A stretch of 44,610 nt of DNA from Fimbriiglobus sp. (GCA_022841795.1 JALHQU010000033.1:1-44610); one strand, 5' to 3'; counted from the first letter of the stretch, positions 1-8,429 are shown. Program-made: numbers and translations. Notes: a model not told the origin generated them from the sequence alone.

Positions 1-204
1 TTGGGCGGGCGGGCGTTGGAGACGCGGCAGCGGCTGGCCCACGAGCTGCGGGACAAGGTGCTGCTGTACGAGCACCTGCTGCACGTCGGCCTCGACGACC
101 TGCACCACGCCATCGACGCGGCCGATCAGGCCGCGGCGTCCGCCACCCTGCTGCTCAGCACCGCGAGCGACCACACCTCCCAGCAGCCCGTCCCCGTCGG
201 CTGA
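1..204 (+). CDS. C-terminal end of a truncated upstream gene
   Basis: An open frame runs from the window edge to a TGA at 202-204, so only the last 67 residues are visible. They are helical, with a charged first half and an alanine-rich second half, and show no motif I recognise. The gene stops 35 bases before the VWA gene and shares its direction, so the two are probably co-transcribed. Genes of this VWA type often sit next to a MoxR-type AAA+ ATPase. This fragment could be the end of one, but nothing visible proves that. Confidence 0.5.
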   Translation: MGGRALETRQRLAHELRDKVLLYEHLLHVGLDDLHHAIDAADQAAASATLLLSTASDHTSQQPVPVG

Positions 205-239
205 TTCGTTCCCTCCCTACTACTCGAAAGGAGATGTCC

Positions 240-1484
240 ATGGCCGCTGATCGGCCACCGGACGGGTACGCCCTGTTGGAACAGGCGGCCCAGCGGCAGC
301 GGCACGAGGCGGAGGCGGTCAAGCACCTGACCGCCGCCCGCAGCCGGCTGATCCTCGGCCGCGACGCCAAGAGTGTGTTCTTCGCCGTGCTGGCCCTGCG
401 ACTGAAGGTGATCCCCGACTGGGCGTGCGAGACGCTGGAAACCGACGGCGTGTCGCTCAGGTACAACCCGGCGTTCGTGTGCGGTCTCAGCCCCGACGAA
501 CGCCTCGGCGTACTGGTCCACGAGGTGTTGCACACCGCCCTCGCCCACCCGCACCGCCGCGGTCCGCGTGACCCGGTGCAGTGGAACGTGGCGTGCGACC
601 TCGCCGTCAACCCGATCCTCGCCGATGCCGGGTTCACGCTCCCCGCCGGGCGGCTGATACCCGGCGAAGGGGCGTACTCGCATCTCGCCAAAGGGCTATC
701 GGCCGAAGAGTATTACGCCCGGCTCGGCGACCCCCAACCGAACGCACCGCCGGCCCCGGACGGGACATCGCCGAACGAACCCTCACCGAATGCGTCGGCG
801 TCCGATCCGGGCGGGTGCGGGAGCGTCCGCGACCCCAAACCCGAGGACGCGAACGGCAGCGAGCGGGAGTGCACGCAGGCCGTGGCCCAGGCCGAACGGG
901 CGGCCCGCGGTCGCGGCGACCTGCCCTCGGGGTTGGCTCGACTGGTTCACGACGTGGTACACCCGCCGGCCGACTGGCGGACGCTGCTCCGCGAGTTCCT
1001 CACCGCCAACGCCCGCAACGACTTCTCGTGGGTGCGACCGAACCGGCGGTTCTTGCCACAGGGTCTGTACCTGCCCGGCCTGCACTCCGAGGAACTGGGC
1101 GAGGTCGTGATCGCGGTGGACACGTCGGGTTCCGTCGGCGAGCACGAACTGGCCGTCTTCGCCCGCGAGGTGCAAGGTGTTCTCGACGCGTTCGACTGCA
1201 CGGTGACGGTGCTGTACCACGACACCGCCGTGCGGGGCGAGCAGCGGTGGCGGAGCACCGACGGGCCGCTCGTGCTGGAACCCGTGGGCGGCGGCGGCAC
1301 CTCGCACCTGTACGTGTTCGAGCGGCTGGCCGCGTGCGACACGCCGCCCGCGTGCGTGGTCTGCCTGACCGATCTGGAGACCCGCTTCCCGGTCCACCCG
1401 CCCGACGTGCCCGTGCTCTGGGCGGTCGTCGGCGACTCCGCCACCCAACCGCCGTTCGGGCAACTCGTCCGCATCGGCACCTGA
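240..1484 (+). CDS. DUF2201-type putative metallopeptidase / VWA-like protein
   Basis: 414 residues in two parts. The N-terminal part carries HEVLHTALAH (residues 94-103), an HExxHxxxxH zinc-metallopeptidase signature. The C-terminal part is a VWA-like domain with DTSGSVG (294-300), a DxSxS metal-binding motif. This order matches the DUF2201 family (putative metallopeptidase plus VWA-like domain), which commonly works with MoxR AAA+ ATPases. The middle (about 165-210) is rich in proline, asparagine and glutamate and is probably a linker. ATGs occur at 234 and 240; AAAGGAG at 227-233 abuts the first and is correctly spaced for the second, so 240 is chosen. An intrinsic terminator follows 16 bases after the stop. 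Family call firm; substrate unknown. Confidence 0.85.
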   Translation: MAADRPPDGYALLEQAAQRQRHEAEAVKHLTAARSRLILGRDAKSVFFAVLALRLKVIPDWACETLETDGVSLRYNPAFVCGLSPDERLGVLVHEVLHTALAHPHRRGPRDPVQWNVACDLAVNPILADAGFTLPAGRLIPGEGAYSHLAKGLSAEEYYARLGDPQPNAPPAPDGTSPNEPSPNASASDPGGCGSVRDPKPEDANGSERECTQAVAQAERAARGRGDLPSGLARLVHDVVHPPADWRTLLREFLTANARNDFSWVRPNRRFLPQGLYLPGLHSEELGEVVIAVDTSGSVGEHELAVFAREVQGVLDAFDCTVTVLYHDTAVRGEQRWRSTDGPLVLEPVGGGGTSHLYVFERLAACDTPPACVVCLTDLETRFPVHPPDVPVLWAVVGDSATQPPFGQLVRIGT

Positions 1485-1499
1485 TTCCGACAGACCGTC

Positions 1500-1531
1500 A
1501 CGCCGCCGGCCTTCTTGGTCGGCGGCGTTTT
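1500..1531 (+). terminator. Rho-independent terminator after the VWA gene
   Basis: A 12-bp stem (1500-1511 with 1517-1528, one G-U pair) closes a 5-base loop, TTCTT, and is followed by four T. It should reduce or end transcription from the VWA gene before the downstream small gene and the clamp-like gene, unless it is read through. Confidence 0.8.
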
Positions 1532-1562
1532 CGGTTCCACCCTTTCACCGGAGTTCCCACCG

Positions 1563-1772
1563 ATGCCCGACGACCCGCCCCTGTTCGACGAGTGGCACCT
1601 GCACTGGACCCTCGACCCGACCGCCAACACCGACACCGGCACCATCGACGCGGACCGCCTGCACGCCGAACTGAACGCCCCGGCGGTGAAGTCCGCGGTC
1701 GAGCACGCCGTCCGCGAGGTGGTGCGGCAGACGCCCGCCCTCCACCCGCTCGCAGTCTCCGTCACCAAGTAA
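1563..1772 (+). CDS. Small acidic protein of unknown function
   Basis: 69 residues. The N-terminus is acidic and tryptophan-containing (MPDDPPLFDEWHLHW) and the rest is predicted helical. ATG 1563 is preceded by GGAG at 1550-1553. The stop lies 13 bases before the clamp-like gene, whose ribosome binding site (GGAGG, 1773-1777) begins straight after it, so the two are almost certainly translated from one message. No family recognised. Its position suggests a small partner of the clamp-like protein, which is inference only. Confidence 0.65.
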   Translation: MPDDPPLFDEWHLHWTLDPTANTDTGTIDADRLHAELNAPAVKSAVEHAVREVVRQTPALHPLAVSVTK

Positions 1773-1785
1773 GGAGGAAGCCGCC

Positions 1786-3156
1786 ATGCTCACCCTCCAC
1801 CGGCGTGACCTGACCGCGTTCCGCACCGTGTTCCGCCGCTGCCGCCCGACCCGTGCCCCGGGCCCGAACTTGTTGCTTCGCGTGACGGTAGTAGGCACCA
1901 CGCTCCGCTTCTTGAGCACCACGCCCGACGTGACGCTCGGCTACACCCGCGACGGGGAGCACCGCGGCGACGACCTCGACTGGTGCCTGCCCGGTTCCGT
2001 TCTCGATGTCGCGGAGCAGACCGACACCGAGGCGTTCGAGCTGCACCCGCTCGGCAAGACCCGCGTGCGGGTCCGTTGGCCCGGCGGCGAGCGGGAGTTC
2101 GACCTCGTGAAGGCGAACCGCCCCGTGTGGCCGGAGAGCCCGGACCGCTGGGGCCAAGCCGACGGCCTGCTGCTGACCGCCCTGCACGAGGCCGGCCGCA
2201 CGGCCGACCGTTCGCCCGGCCGCTGGGCCTCGCACCGGGTCCAGCTTCAGGGGGCCGCCGGCCGGGTCGTCGGCACCGACACCAAACAGGCCCTGATCTG
2301 GGACGGGTTCCGCTTCCCCTTCGACGAGTCGGTGCTGGTGCCGGCGGTCGCGGCGTTCGGCTCGAAGGAGTGGAAGCGGGAGGCGGTTCGCGTCGGCCGC
2401 ACCAAGTCCCACGTGGTGTTCGCCGTCGGCACGTGGACCCTCGGGCTGGCCGTCGACCCGTCGGGCAAGTTCCCCGACGCCACCGCCATCGTGCCGAAGG
2501 CCCAGACGCCGACGGTGGTCCACCTGAGCGAGGACGACGCCCGGCTCGCCCTGACCCGGCTCAACGACACGCCCCACGACGACGACGACACCAACGCCGT
2601 CACCCTCGACGCGACGGAAGGCGGCGTGGCGGTGCGGTGGCGTCTCGGCGACGACAAACCGCGGAACGAACTCCGCCTGCCCGGCTCCCGTTCGACGGGG
2701 CCGGCGGTGCGGTACGCGTTCGACCGGCAGTACCTGCTCCGCGGCCTCGCCCTCGGGTTCCGCACGCTCAAGGTGTGCGGGGCTCACCGCCCGCTGGCCA
2801 TGACCGACCGCCACCGCCTGTACCTCGCCGCCGGGCACGACCCGTCCACCGCGATCCCGCCCGACGACACCGTTCGCACGATCGGCGATGCGATTTCGCC
2901 GATCGTTCTCCGTTCCCAACCCCCGAACCCGGAGCCCCCGATGCCGATCCCCCCGACCCGCACCGGCCCGCCGCCGGACGACGCCCCCGCCCCCGACCCG
3001 CTGGCCGAGGCCGAAGCCGTCCGCGACCTGCTGGCCGAAGCCGCCCAGCGGGCCAACCAGTTGGTGCAGATGTTGAAGGCCAAACGCAAGGCCGACCGGG
3101 CCATCACGCAGGCCGTGCGGTCGCTGCGGGCGTTGCCCCTCGGCGGGGGGACATAA
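1786..3156 (+). CDS. Diverged DNA sliding clamp (DnaN/beta-clamp fold) with C-terminal extension
   Basis: 456 residues. The first ~350 follow the layout of the bacterial DNA polymerase III beta clamp. Visible correspondences are NLLLRV near residue 28 (N-terminal domain), VVGTDTKQALI at about 161 (where DnaN has the TDGHRL strand), and GKFPDATAIVPK at 227-238 (where DnaN has GRFPDYRRVLPK, the domain 2/3 linker). A third clamp-like repeat ends in a YLA strand. Residues of the canonical partner-binding cleft differ (TKQAL for GHRL) and the usual terminal MPMRL is missing. About 100 extra residues follow: a proline-rich linker and a long helix. It is not the housekeeping dnaN, given its divergence, its extension and its accessory context. 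RBS GGAGG is 8 bases upstream. The clamp-fold call is by eye; the function is unknown. Confidence 0.75.
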   Translation: MLTLHRRDLTAFRTVFRRCRPTRAPGPNLLLRVTVVGTTLRFLSTTPDVTLGYTRDGEHRGDDLDWCLPGSVLDVAEQTDTEAFELHPLGKTRVRVRWPGGEREFDLVKANRPVWPESPDRWGQADGLLLTALHEAGRTADRSPGRWASHRVQLQGAAGRVVGTDTKQALIWDGFRFPFDESVLVPAVAAFGSKEWKREAVRVGRTKSHVVFAVGTWTLGLAVDPSGKFPDATAIVPKAQTPTVVHLSEDDARLALTRLNDTPHDDDDTNAVTLDATEGGVAVRWRLGDDKPRNELRLPGSRSTGPAVRYAFDRQYLLRGLALGFRTLKVCGAHRPLAMTDRHRLYLAAGHDPSTAIPPDDTVRTIGDAISPIVLRSQPPNPEPPMPIPPTRTGPPPDDAPAPDPLAEAEAVRDLLAEAAQRANQLVQMLKAKRKADRAITQAVRSLRALPLGGGT

Positions 3157-3158
3157 CC

Positions 3159-3623
3159 ATGTCCCCCGCCGTCCTGCTGACCGACCATCTGACCCGTTTG
3201 ACCGATTCGCTGAACACCCTGAAGGACCGCGTCCGCGAAGCCGTGGTCGGCGAACTGAGCCGCATCGCCAGCGACACCCTGAGCGAGGTGATCCGCACGC
3301 TCCTCGGCCCCCGTTCACACCACCGCCCCGTTCGCCCCGTTCGGAACGACCGCGAGTACGACCCATGGGACGACGACGAACACGATGGGGATGAAGTTGA
3401 ACCGCCGCCCGCGGCCCTTGCTCCGCAACCCGCCGTTCGCCCGTGGGTGGGCTGGCTGGCCGCCGCCGGCCGCCTGCTGCTCACCTGCGTGACCCGTCGC
3501 GGCAAGCCGTGGTGGCCGGCACTCGTGCTGGCCGGGGCGGGCGTCGCCGCCCTGACCCAGCAGCCCCTCGTGCTGGCGGCCCTGGCCGCCGCCCACACCG
3601 CCTTCGACCTGATCGGCCCATAG
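3159..3623 (+). CDS. Small protein with C-terminal membrane segments
   Basis: 154 residues. The N-terminal ~50 are helical with heptad-like leucine spacing. A very acidic, histidine-rich linker follows (DPWDDDEHDGDEVEPP, about 68-83). The C-terminal third is hydrophobic (about 118-152) and probably makes one or two membrane passes. The start is two bases after the clamp-like stop, so the genes are translationally linked. No family recognised. With the next gene, it suggests that a membrane component accompanies the clamp-like protein. Confidence 0.7.
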   Translation: MSPAVLLTDHLTRLTDSLNTLKDRVREAVVGELSRIASDTLSEVIRTLLGPRSHHRPVRPVRNDREYDPWDDDEHDGDEVEPPPAALAPQPAVRPWVGWLAAAGRLLLTCVTRRGKPWWPALVLAGAGVAALTQQPLVLAALAAAHTAFDLIGP

Positions 3624-3770
3624 TCCGCTGACGATCACCCCGGCCCGTTCCCAGCCCCGGAGTTACCCTCGCGGGCGACAGCCGCGGCGGCGTGATCGTC
3701 TCCAAGTAGACCCGACCGTCTTGAATCACCAACAGCACTCGTACCACCAACACCTAACCGGAGAAGTCCC

Positions 3771-4394
3771 ATGTCCACCGCCACGATGAACGGCAAGCCG
3801 CGGAAGCAGCTCAGCCAGCAGCTCGACCGCATGGACGGCATCATCGACTGCCTCGCCGACGCCCTGCCCGAGGCGGTCGCCGACGCCTGCCGCGACGGGG
3901 CCAAGGCGGCCGTGCAGCAGGCCGTCACCGACCTGTTCGTTCACCCCGAGTTCCTCGCCCGGTTTGCCGAACTGGCCGCCCGCTCCGCCCCGACCGTCGC
4001 CCCCGTGCCCGTCGCGGTGCCCGCCGCCGCCCCGCACACCCCGCCGGCGAACGCCCGGCCGTCGAGCTGGGAGCGGATGAAGGCCAAGCTGCGGGAGTGG
4101 ACAGCGGCCGTGACGGGCGGCGTGCGGACCGCCACGGACGCGGTGAAGGCCGGCGTGCGGACCGCGGGCGGCACCGTCGCCGCCACCGCCCGCACCCTGT
4201 CGAACACGCTGCCGGTGCGACGCATCCTCACCGTGGCCGTCGGCGTCGGCCTGTTCACCGCGGCGGTGTGCTACCTGTGCCCGCACTGGCTGTCGGCCGT
4301 CATCGGCGGGGCCGGGGCGGCGTGCACCGCGACCGCCGTGCAGGTCGGCTCGTGGCTCCGCCGCTCGGTCAGCCTGTTCCGCTTCGGCGGCTGA
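3771..4394 (+). CDS. Membrane protein of unknown function (two TM segments)
   Basis: 207 residues: a charged helical N-terminus (1-70), an Ala/Pro/Val-rich linker (about 75-100), an amphipathic helix, and two hydrophobic segments near 150-170 and 172-192 containing cysteines (VCYLC). A Shine-Dalgarno GGAG sits 8 bases before ATG 3771. It follows the previous gene by 147 bases on the same strand, and its layout resembles that gene's (helix, linker, C-terminal membrane anchor), so the two may be partners. No known family recognised. Confidence 0.7.
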   Translation: MSTATMNGKPRKQLSQQLDRMDGIIDCLADALPEAVADACRDGAKAAVQQAVTDLFVHPEFLARFAELAARSAPTVAPVPVAVPAAAPHTPPANARPSSWERMKAKLREWTAAVTGGVRTATDAVKAGVRTAGGTVAATARTLSNTLPVRRILTVAVGVGLFTAAVCYLCPHWLSAVIGGAGAACTATAVQVGSWLRRSVSLFRFGG

Positions 4395-4552
4395 ACCGCA
4401 CCCGTCGGGAACGCGGCGTCGAACTTGTTTGACCCGCTGGCCGGTTTCGCTTCCCCGGAAGCGGCAGCCCGTGCAGCGATCAACCCGTTCGGTCGTCTCG
4501 GTCCCGGCACACCACGTCCATGCGATTCCCGACACCGCACCCGGAGCCCACC

Positions 4553-4612
4553 GTGCCGATCCTCGTGATGATCCTCTGCTTCGTGCTCGCGTTCGGCCTC
4601 ATCGCCCCGTGA
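4553..4612 (+). CDS. Possible 19-residue hydrophobic micropeptide
   Basis: GTG at 4553 opens a 19-codon frame that is almost entirely hydrophobic (VPILVMILCFVLAFGLIAP). It has a well-placed GGAG at 4543-4546, six bases before the start, and a strong hairpin just after the stop. This looks like a single-pass membrane micropeptide at the end of the clamp operon. A second possible start, ATG 4568, is in frame. A frame this short could also arise by chance. Confidence 0.35.
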   Translation: MPILVMILCFVLAFGLIAP

Positions 4613-4620
4613 CGCGACGA

Positions 4621-4661
4621 CTCCCCGCACCCACTCTCACGTCGAGAACGGGTGCGGGGAG
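4621..4661. terminator. Strong hairpin ending the left operon
   Basis: A perfect 12-bp inverted repeat (4621-4632 with 4650-4661) has a 17-base loop. There is no T-run directly after it. A second, weaker stem (CGGCC...GGCCG) followed by TTTT lies about 40 bases on. It sits between the rightward operon and the converging GYF gene, so it may serve both. Confidence 0.55.
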
Positions 4662-4755
4662 CGTAGTGAAGCAATACGGCCGCCCCCCCGGAGTTGGGCC
4701 GCTTTTCGTTAGCTATCAGCGAGTCGGGCCGGGAGAGATCGAGAGGAAGTCGCGT

Positions 4756-5736
4756 TCAGGCACTCTTCTTCTTGATCCACTCCCAAGCACCGACCGCCGC
4801 CGCGATGACGGCGAGTACCGCGACGACGCCGGCCCAGCCGTAGTTGTTCAAGACGCGATCGAACACTCCCGCGATCCCCGTTCGCGGTACGGGCGGCTGG
4901 GTGAGCGGCGTCTTGGTCGCGGCACCGGCCTTCGGAGCGGGCGTCGGATTGGACGTGCGGAACGTGCCCCGGTGGAACTCGTCGACCAGTGACACCGGGG
5001 CGTCTACCGCAACGCCCTCCGCCCCGGTAAAGACCATGTCGTCGGCCTTCCACCCGCCGGTCCGAACCATCCGAAAGTGGCCCTCCATCTGGAGCCGCCT
5101 TCCGGCTTCCGGCACCCACATCGACCCGCGGAACCCGACCAGTTTGACGCCCGGATCGTGGCCGTCCGACTCGCGGGTGAACTCGAACGCGGTATTCGGA
5201 TCGTCGGGCGTCTGGTCCTTGAACAGCTCGTCGACCAGCTTGTGCATACGGGGCGTGGCGTACTTCTTCGCCTCGACCGCCGTCTTCGCCTCCCCGAGTT
5301 TCTCGCACACCTCCAACGGGGTGTACGGCCGGACCCAGTTGTACACCAAATAGCCCAGCCATCCGACCAAGGCGACGGCCCCGATCAGGAGCCCGATTCC
5401 GACGAGCACACCGGCCCGTTCGGCCGTGCGGTCGGGAGTGGTGGACTTGGCGGGTGTCGTCCCCACGGTCGCGGGCGGGACGGGCACCGCAGGTTCAGCC
5501 GGTGGCGAGGAAGACTCGGGCGGGGCCGGCGGCGGTGCGAGCGGCGGCGAAGCCGGCGTCGGACCGACGCCGGGCGTCTGCACCAGCGGTCGCCACTCGT
5601 GCCCGCCGACCGCACACGCCGGGGTCTGCCACGTTGCCCGCCCGGAAGCGAGTTCGGTGTGGATCTGCTCGACGGTAAACGGCCCCGTCGGCACCTCGCC
5701 GGTCAGCAGCCAGAACTGGGCGGGCGTGGCGGACAT
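4756..5736 (-). CDS. GYF_2-domain membrane protein
   Basis: 326 residues. Residues 1-55 form a GYF_2-type domain (WLLTGEVPTGPFTVEQIHTE with a later WQTPAC), a small peptide-binding module common in planctomycetes. Next come a long Pro/Ala/Ser linker, a membrane helix (GVLVGIGLLIGAVALVGWLGYLVY), a soluble region of about 140 residues and a last hydrophobic helix near the C-terminus with a lysine-rich end. ATG 5736 has AGGAGA upstream. It lies 60 bases after the paralogous gene 5797-6687 and is probably in the same transcript. Its role is unknown. Confidence 0.75.
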   Translation of the reverse strand: MSATPAQFWLLTGEVPTGPFTVEQIHTELASGRATWQTPACAVGGHEWRPLVQTPGVGPTPASPPLAPPPAPPESSSPPAEPAVPVPPATVGTTPAKSTTPDRTAERAGVLVGIGLLIGAVALVGWLGYLVYNWVRPYTPLEVCEKLGEAKTAVEAKKYATPRMHKLVDELFKDQTPDDPNTAFEFTRESDGHDPGVKLVGFRGSMWVPEAGRRLQMEGHFRMVRTGGWKADDMVFTGAEGVAVDAPVSLVDEFHRGTFRTSNPTPAPKAGAATKTPLTQPPVPRTGIAGVFDRVLNNYGWAGVVAVLAVIAAAVGAWEWIKKKSA

Positions 5737-5796
5737 CGCGTCTCCTCTTCGTCACCGTGGGCGTTGCACGTTCGGCCCTTCCGACCCTCGGGCGGC

Positions 5797-6687
5797 TCAC
5801 CGGACCCGCGTGTACGTCCGGGCGACCGCGTCCCCTTCGATGCCAGCAAGTTGCACGCGGTCGGTGTCGACGAACTTCACTTGGGCTCTGGCCGTCCGAC
5901 CGCGGAACAGGGGCACCAACGCCGGCTCGCTCGCCCCGGTGAACTCCACGAACAGGGTGCCGTCCCGCACCGACCACCGGCCCGACGCCTCGCAGCCGGC
6001 GACCGGGACGTTGAGTACCGCGTTCGCCCCGGTCACGTAGTAGGTGAACGCCCCCGACGCCTCGAACGCGAACGTGGAGGCGTAGCCCCCGCCGCCGTCC
6101 CACCGCCACGACCCGACCAGCAGGGCCTTCGGGTCTTGCAGGTACGCCGGAATGACGGGCGGACCGCCCAAGTTCCATCCGGTATAGGGGCTCGTGGGGC
6201 CGGCCGGTGGTGTCGGAGTTTTCGGTTCGGTTTTCGAACTGCCCAGTAGTTTCTGAATCCTGTCGCCTGAGAAATGGTTGACCGGCGGCTTACTGAAGTT
6301 GCTGGACTGTATCCACTTCCCACCGAAGTATGCCACCGCTGGGATCAACGCCACCGCGATCGCTCCGACCGCTCCAAGCCACCGCGGGACTGACCCCGAA
6401 GGCTGGATGGTTGCCGGCGGTTCCGTTTCACGGGCAGGGGCCGGCGGCAGATTCGGGTCGGCCGGAACGGGCGGCTCGGCCGAACCGCTAGCGATCGCCA
6501 ACGGCCCGATCCCCGCGGTCTGCACCAGCGGCCGCCACGTCGCGTCGGCCGTCCCGACCGGGCACGCGAGCGTCTGCCACGTCGCCCGCCCCGCCGCCAC
6601 CTCGGCGTGCACCTGGTCGACGGTGAACGGTCCCGACGGCACCTCGCCGGTCATCAACCAGAACTGAGCGGCGGGCGTTGGGGTCAT
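5797..6687 (-). CDS. GYF_2-domain membrane protein with lipocalin-like C-terminus
   Basis: 296 residues. The N-terminal GYF_2 domain is very similar to that of the next gene (WLMTGEVPSGPFTVDQVHAE). It is followed by a Pro-rich linker and one membrane helix (WLGAVGAIAVALIPAVAYFGG). The C-terminal ~110 residues look beta-rich, with LVGSWRWDGGG and SGRWSVRDGTLFVEF, resembling lipocalin-like proteins. ATG 6687 (GAGG five bases upstream) is preferred over the adjacent GTG 6690. The shared N-terminus and different C-terminus suggest duplication with domain swapping. It is transcribed divergently from the XRE gene. Confidence 0.75.
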   Translation of the reverse strand: MTPTPAAQFWLMTGEVPSGPFTVDQVHAEVAAGRATWQTLACPVGTADATWRPLVQTAGIGPLAIASGSAEPPVPADPNLPPAPARETEPPATIQPSGSVPRWLGAVGAIAVALIPAVAYFGGKWIQSSNFSKPPVNHFSGDRIQKLLGSSKTEPKTPTPPAGPTSPYTGWNLGGPPVIPAYLQDPKALLVGSWRWDGGGGYASTFAFEASGAFTYYVTGANAVLNVPVAGCEASGRWSVRDGTLFVEFTGASEPALVPLFRGRTARAQVKFVDTDRVQLAGIEGDAVARTYTRVR

Positions 6688-6764
6688 CACGTCCTCGACT
6701 GGCGGGGCCGATTGTCACTCATCGTCGATACACTCAAAGTCTACACCGGCTTACCGTCGGTGCA

Positions 6765-7004
6765 ATGGCGAAGCGACGGTCCACACCCGGCATTCAGGAG
6801 CGGTTCGGCACCGCCGTGAAGTTTCGTCGGGAGGAGCTGGAACTGACGCAGGAAGACCTCGCCGACAGGGCCGGCATCCACCGCACCTACCTGTCCGACG
6901 TGGAACGCGGCACCCGCAACCTGTCGCTGGTGAACATCGAGAAACTGGCCGCCGCCCTGAGCATGAAGCTGTCCGAGCTGTTCGTCGCCGTCGAACGCGT
7001 GTGA
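6765..7004 (+). CDS. XRE-family transcriptional regulator
   Basis: 79 residues, nearly all one Cro/C1-type helix-turn-helix: FGTAVKFRREELELTQEDLA, then AGIHRTYLSDVERGTRNLSL, then NIEKLAAALSM. This is the full-length form of single-domain XRE regulators. ATG 6765 has no clear Shine-Dalgarno. The frame is open further upstream, but this start matches the usual N-terminus of the family. The divergent promoter region shared with the GYF genes is only about 78 bases, so it may regulate them. Confidence 0.85.
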   Translation: MAKRRSTPGIQERFGTAVKFRREELELTQEDLADRAGIHRTYLSDVERGTRNLSLVNIEKLAAALSMKLSELFVAVERV

Positions 7005-7305
7005 CCCTGATGCCGAGCGTGGTCGGCACATCGACGATACACCCGGGGTCTCGGGCCTCGGCGAGCCGCCGTTGCAGAGCAGGGTTGACGGGAGTGTCCC
7101 AGACCGCTTCGCCCAAGAGCCTGCGAAGGTCGTCCGGCTTGCCCCCCTCGGAGTAGTGGCTTGCGACTTGGCTAACCACCGCCGCCTCCGGTGGCCCGGC
7201 CGCCCGAACGGACCGCGGCTTGTGCCCGTTCAGGAGGGACACGCACAAGCGTAAACTCGACGCCGAAAGCCGCTTCGCTAGTGTGCTGCTATAGGTCACG
7301 GGCAC
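7005..7305 (-). other. Possible gene remnant (minus-strand open frame)
   Basis: Reading leftward from about 7305, the first ~100 codons look protein-like (for example EGGKPDDLRRLLGEAVWDTP and NPALQRRLAEARDPGCIVDV). The frame then runs antisense into the XRE gene, where it stops making sense. This may be the 5' part of a gene cut off when the XRE gene arrived, or chance. I recognise no family. Otherwise this 375-base gap holds nothing clear except the RBS of the next gene. Confidence 0.25.
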
Positions 7306-7379
7306 TCACCCGCCGCACTCGTGCGGGGAGCGTCCCGTTCCTGCGTTCCGCAGCGAATCTCAACTTGGGAGGGGCACCC

Positions 7380-8429
7380 GTGCGTCGAAGCTTCTTGGCC
7401 CTGACCGTTTGTCTCGTCGGGCTGTTTTCGGCCCCCACCGCCTCGCCCTGTTCCCGCGTCCTCTGGGTCGCCGGCGACGGGCAGGTGTTCGTCGGGCGAA
7501 CCCAAGACTGGACGGAGAAGGCCGGGTCCGCCTTCCGGGTGTACCCGCGAGGGGCGGATCGCACGGGGGCGGTGGCCGAGAACCCCCACAAGTGGACCTC
7601 GAAGTACGGCAGCTTGGTCGTCACCGGCTACGACATCGGCACCCACGAGGGCGTCAACGAGAAGGGGCTGTCCACCCACGTCCTGTACCTCGCCGGCGTG
7701 TGCGACTACGGCAAACGCGACCCGAAGGTGGAAGGCATCGGCGTGATGCAGTGGGCCCAGTACTACCTCGACAACTACGCGACCGTGGCCGAAGCCGTCG
7801 AGGCGACGAAGGCCGTCCCGTTCCAGATCGAGACGCTGGTGCTGCCGAACGGCTTCCCGACGCTGATTCACATGTCGATTGCCGACAAGTCGGGCGACTC
7901 GGCGGTGATCGAGTACGTCGCCGGCAAGGCCAAGGTGTACCACGACAAGCGGTTCACGGTGATGACCAACGAGCCGACCTACGACAAGCAGATCGAGAAC
8001 CTGAAGCAGTACCGCACGTTCGGCGGGGACAAGCCGCTGCCCGGCGAGCGGACCCCGACGGACCGCTTCGTACGGGCGGCGTACTACGCCCAGAACCTGC
8101 CCAAGCCCGCCAACCGCGACGAAGGGGCGGCCTTCACGTTCAGCGTGATCCGCAACGTGTCGGTTCCCTTTGGCAAACCCGACCCGAAGAAGCCGAACGT
8201 CTCCAGCACCATCTTCCGGACCGTGCAGGACCTGACCGGCGGGCGGTACTACTTCGAGAGCACGTACGCCCCCAACGTGGTCTGGGTCGACACCACCAAG
8301 CTCGACTTCAGCAAGGGTAAACCCGAGCTGGAACTAAAGGTCGAGAAGGAGATCTTCAAACTCAGCGGCGACGTGACCGACAAACTGGAGAAGGCGAAGC
8401 CGTTCGTCTTCGGCATGAATAAACGCTAA
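7380..8429 (+). CDS. Secreted choloylglycine hydrolase-like Ntn amidase (linear amide C-N hydrolase)
   Basis: 349 residues. A signal peptide (about 1-23) ends just before Cys24 in SPCSRVLW. In this family (bile salt hydrolase, penicillin V acylase) that cysteine becomes the N-terminal nucleophile. Also matching are VFVGRTQDW with the conserved Arg-Thr-x-Asp near the N-terminus, GVNEKGLSTHVLYL, and a later MTNEPTYDKQ with the family Asn. Start is GTG 7380, preceded by GGGAGGGG at 7367-7374. It probably hydrolyses an amide outside the cytoplasm or in the periplasm; the substrate cannot be told from sequence. Proline before Cys24 argues against a lipoprotein. Confidence 0.85.
   Translation: MRRSFLALTVCLVGLFSAPTASPCSRVLWVAGDGQVFVGRTQDWTEKAGSAFRVYPRGADRTGAVAENPHKWTSKYGSLVVTGYDIGTHEGVNEKGLSTHVLYLAGVCDYGKRDPKVEGIGVMQWAQYYLDNYATVAEAVEATKAVPFQIETLVLPNGFPTLIHMSIADKSGDSAVIEYVAGKAKVYHDKRFTVMTNEPTYDKQIENLKQYRTFGGDKPLPGERTPTDRFVRAAYYAQNLPKPANRDEGAAFTFSVIRNVSVPFGKPDPKKPNVSSTIFRTVQDLTGGRYYFESTYAPNVVWVDTTKLDFSKGKPELELKVEKEIFKLSGDVTDKLEKAKPFVFGMNKR

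Noticed and set aside
155-691. Long minus-strand frames opposite the VWA gene
   Set aside because: They lie antisense to a gene with clear motifs and show no motif or RBS of their own. High GC makes long shadow frames common here.
581-1813. 410-codon plus-strand frame overlapping the VWA gene
   Set aside because: Arg/Pro-rich translation in a shifted frame of the VWA gene; an artefact of GC-rich codons.
1762-3366. 534-codon minus-strand frame opposite the clamp-like gene
   Set aside because: Arg/Gly-rich and antisense to a gene with recognisable clamp motifs.
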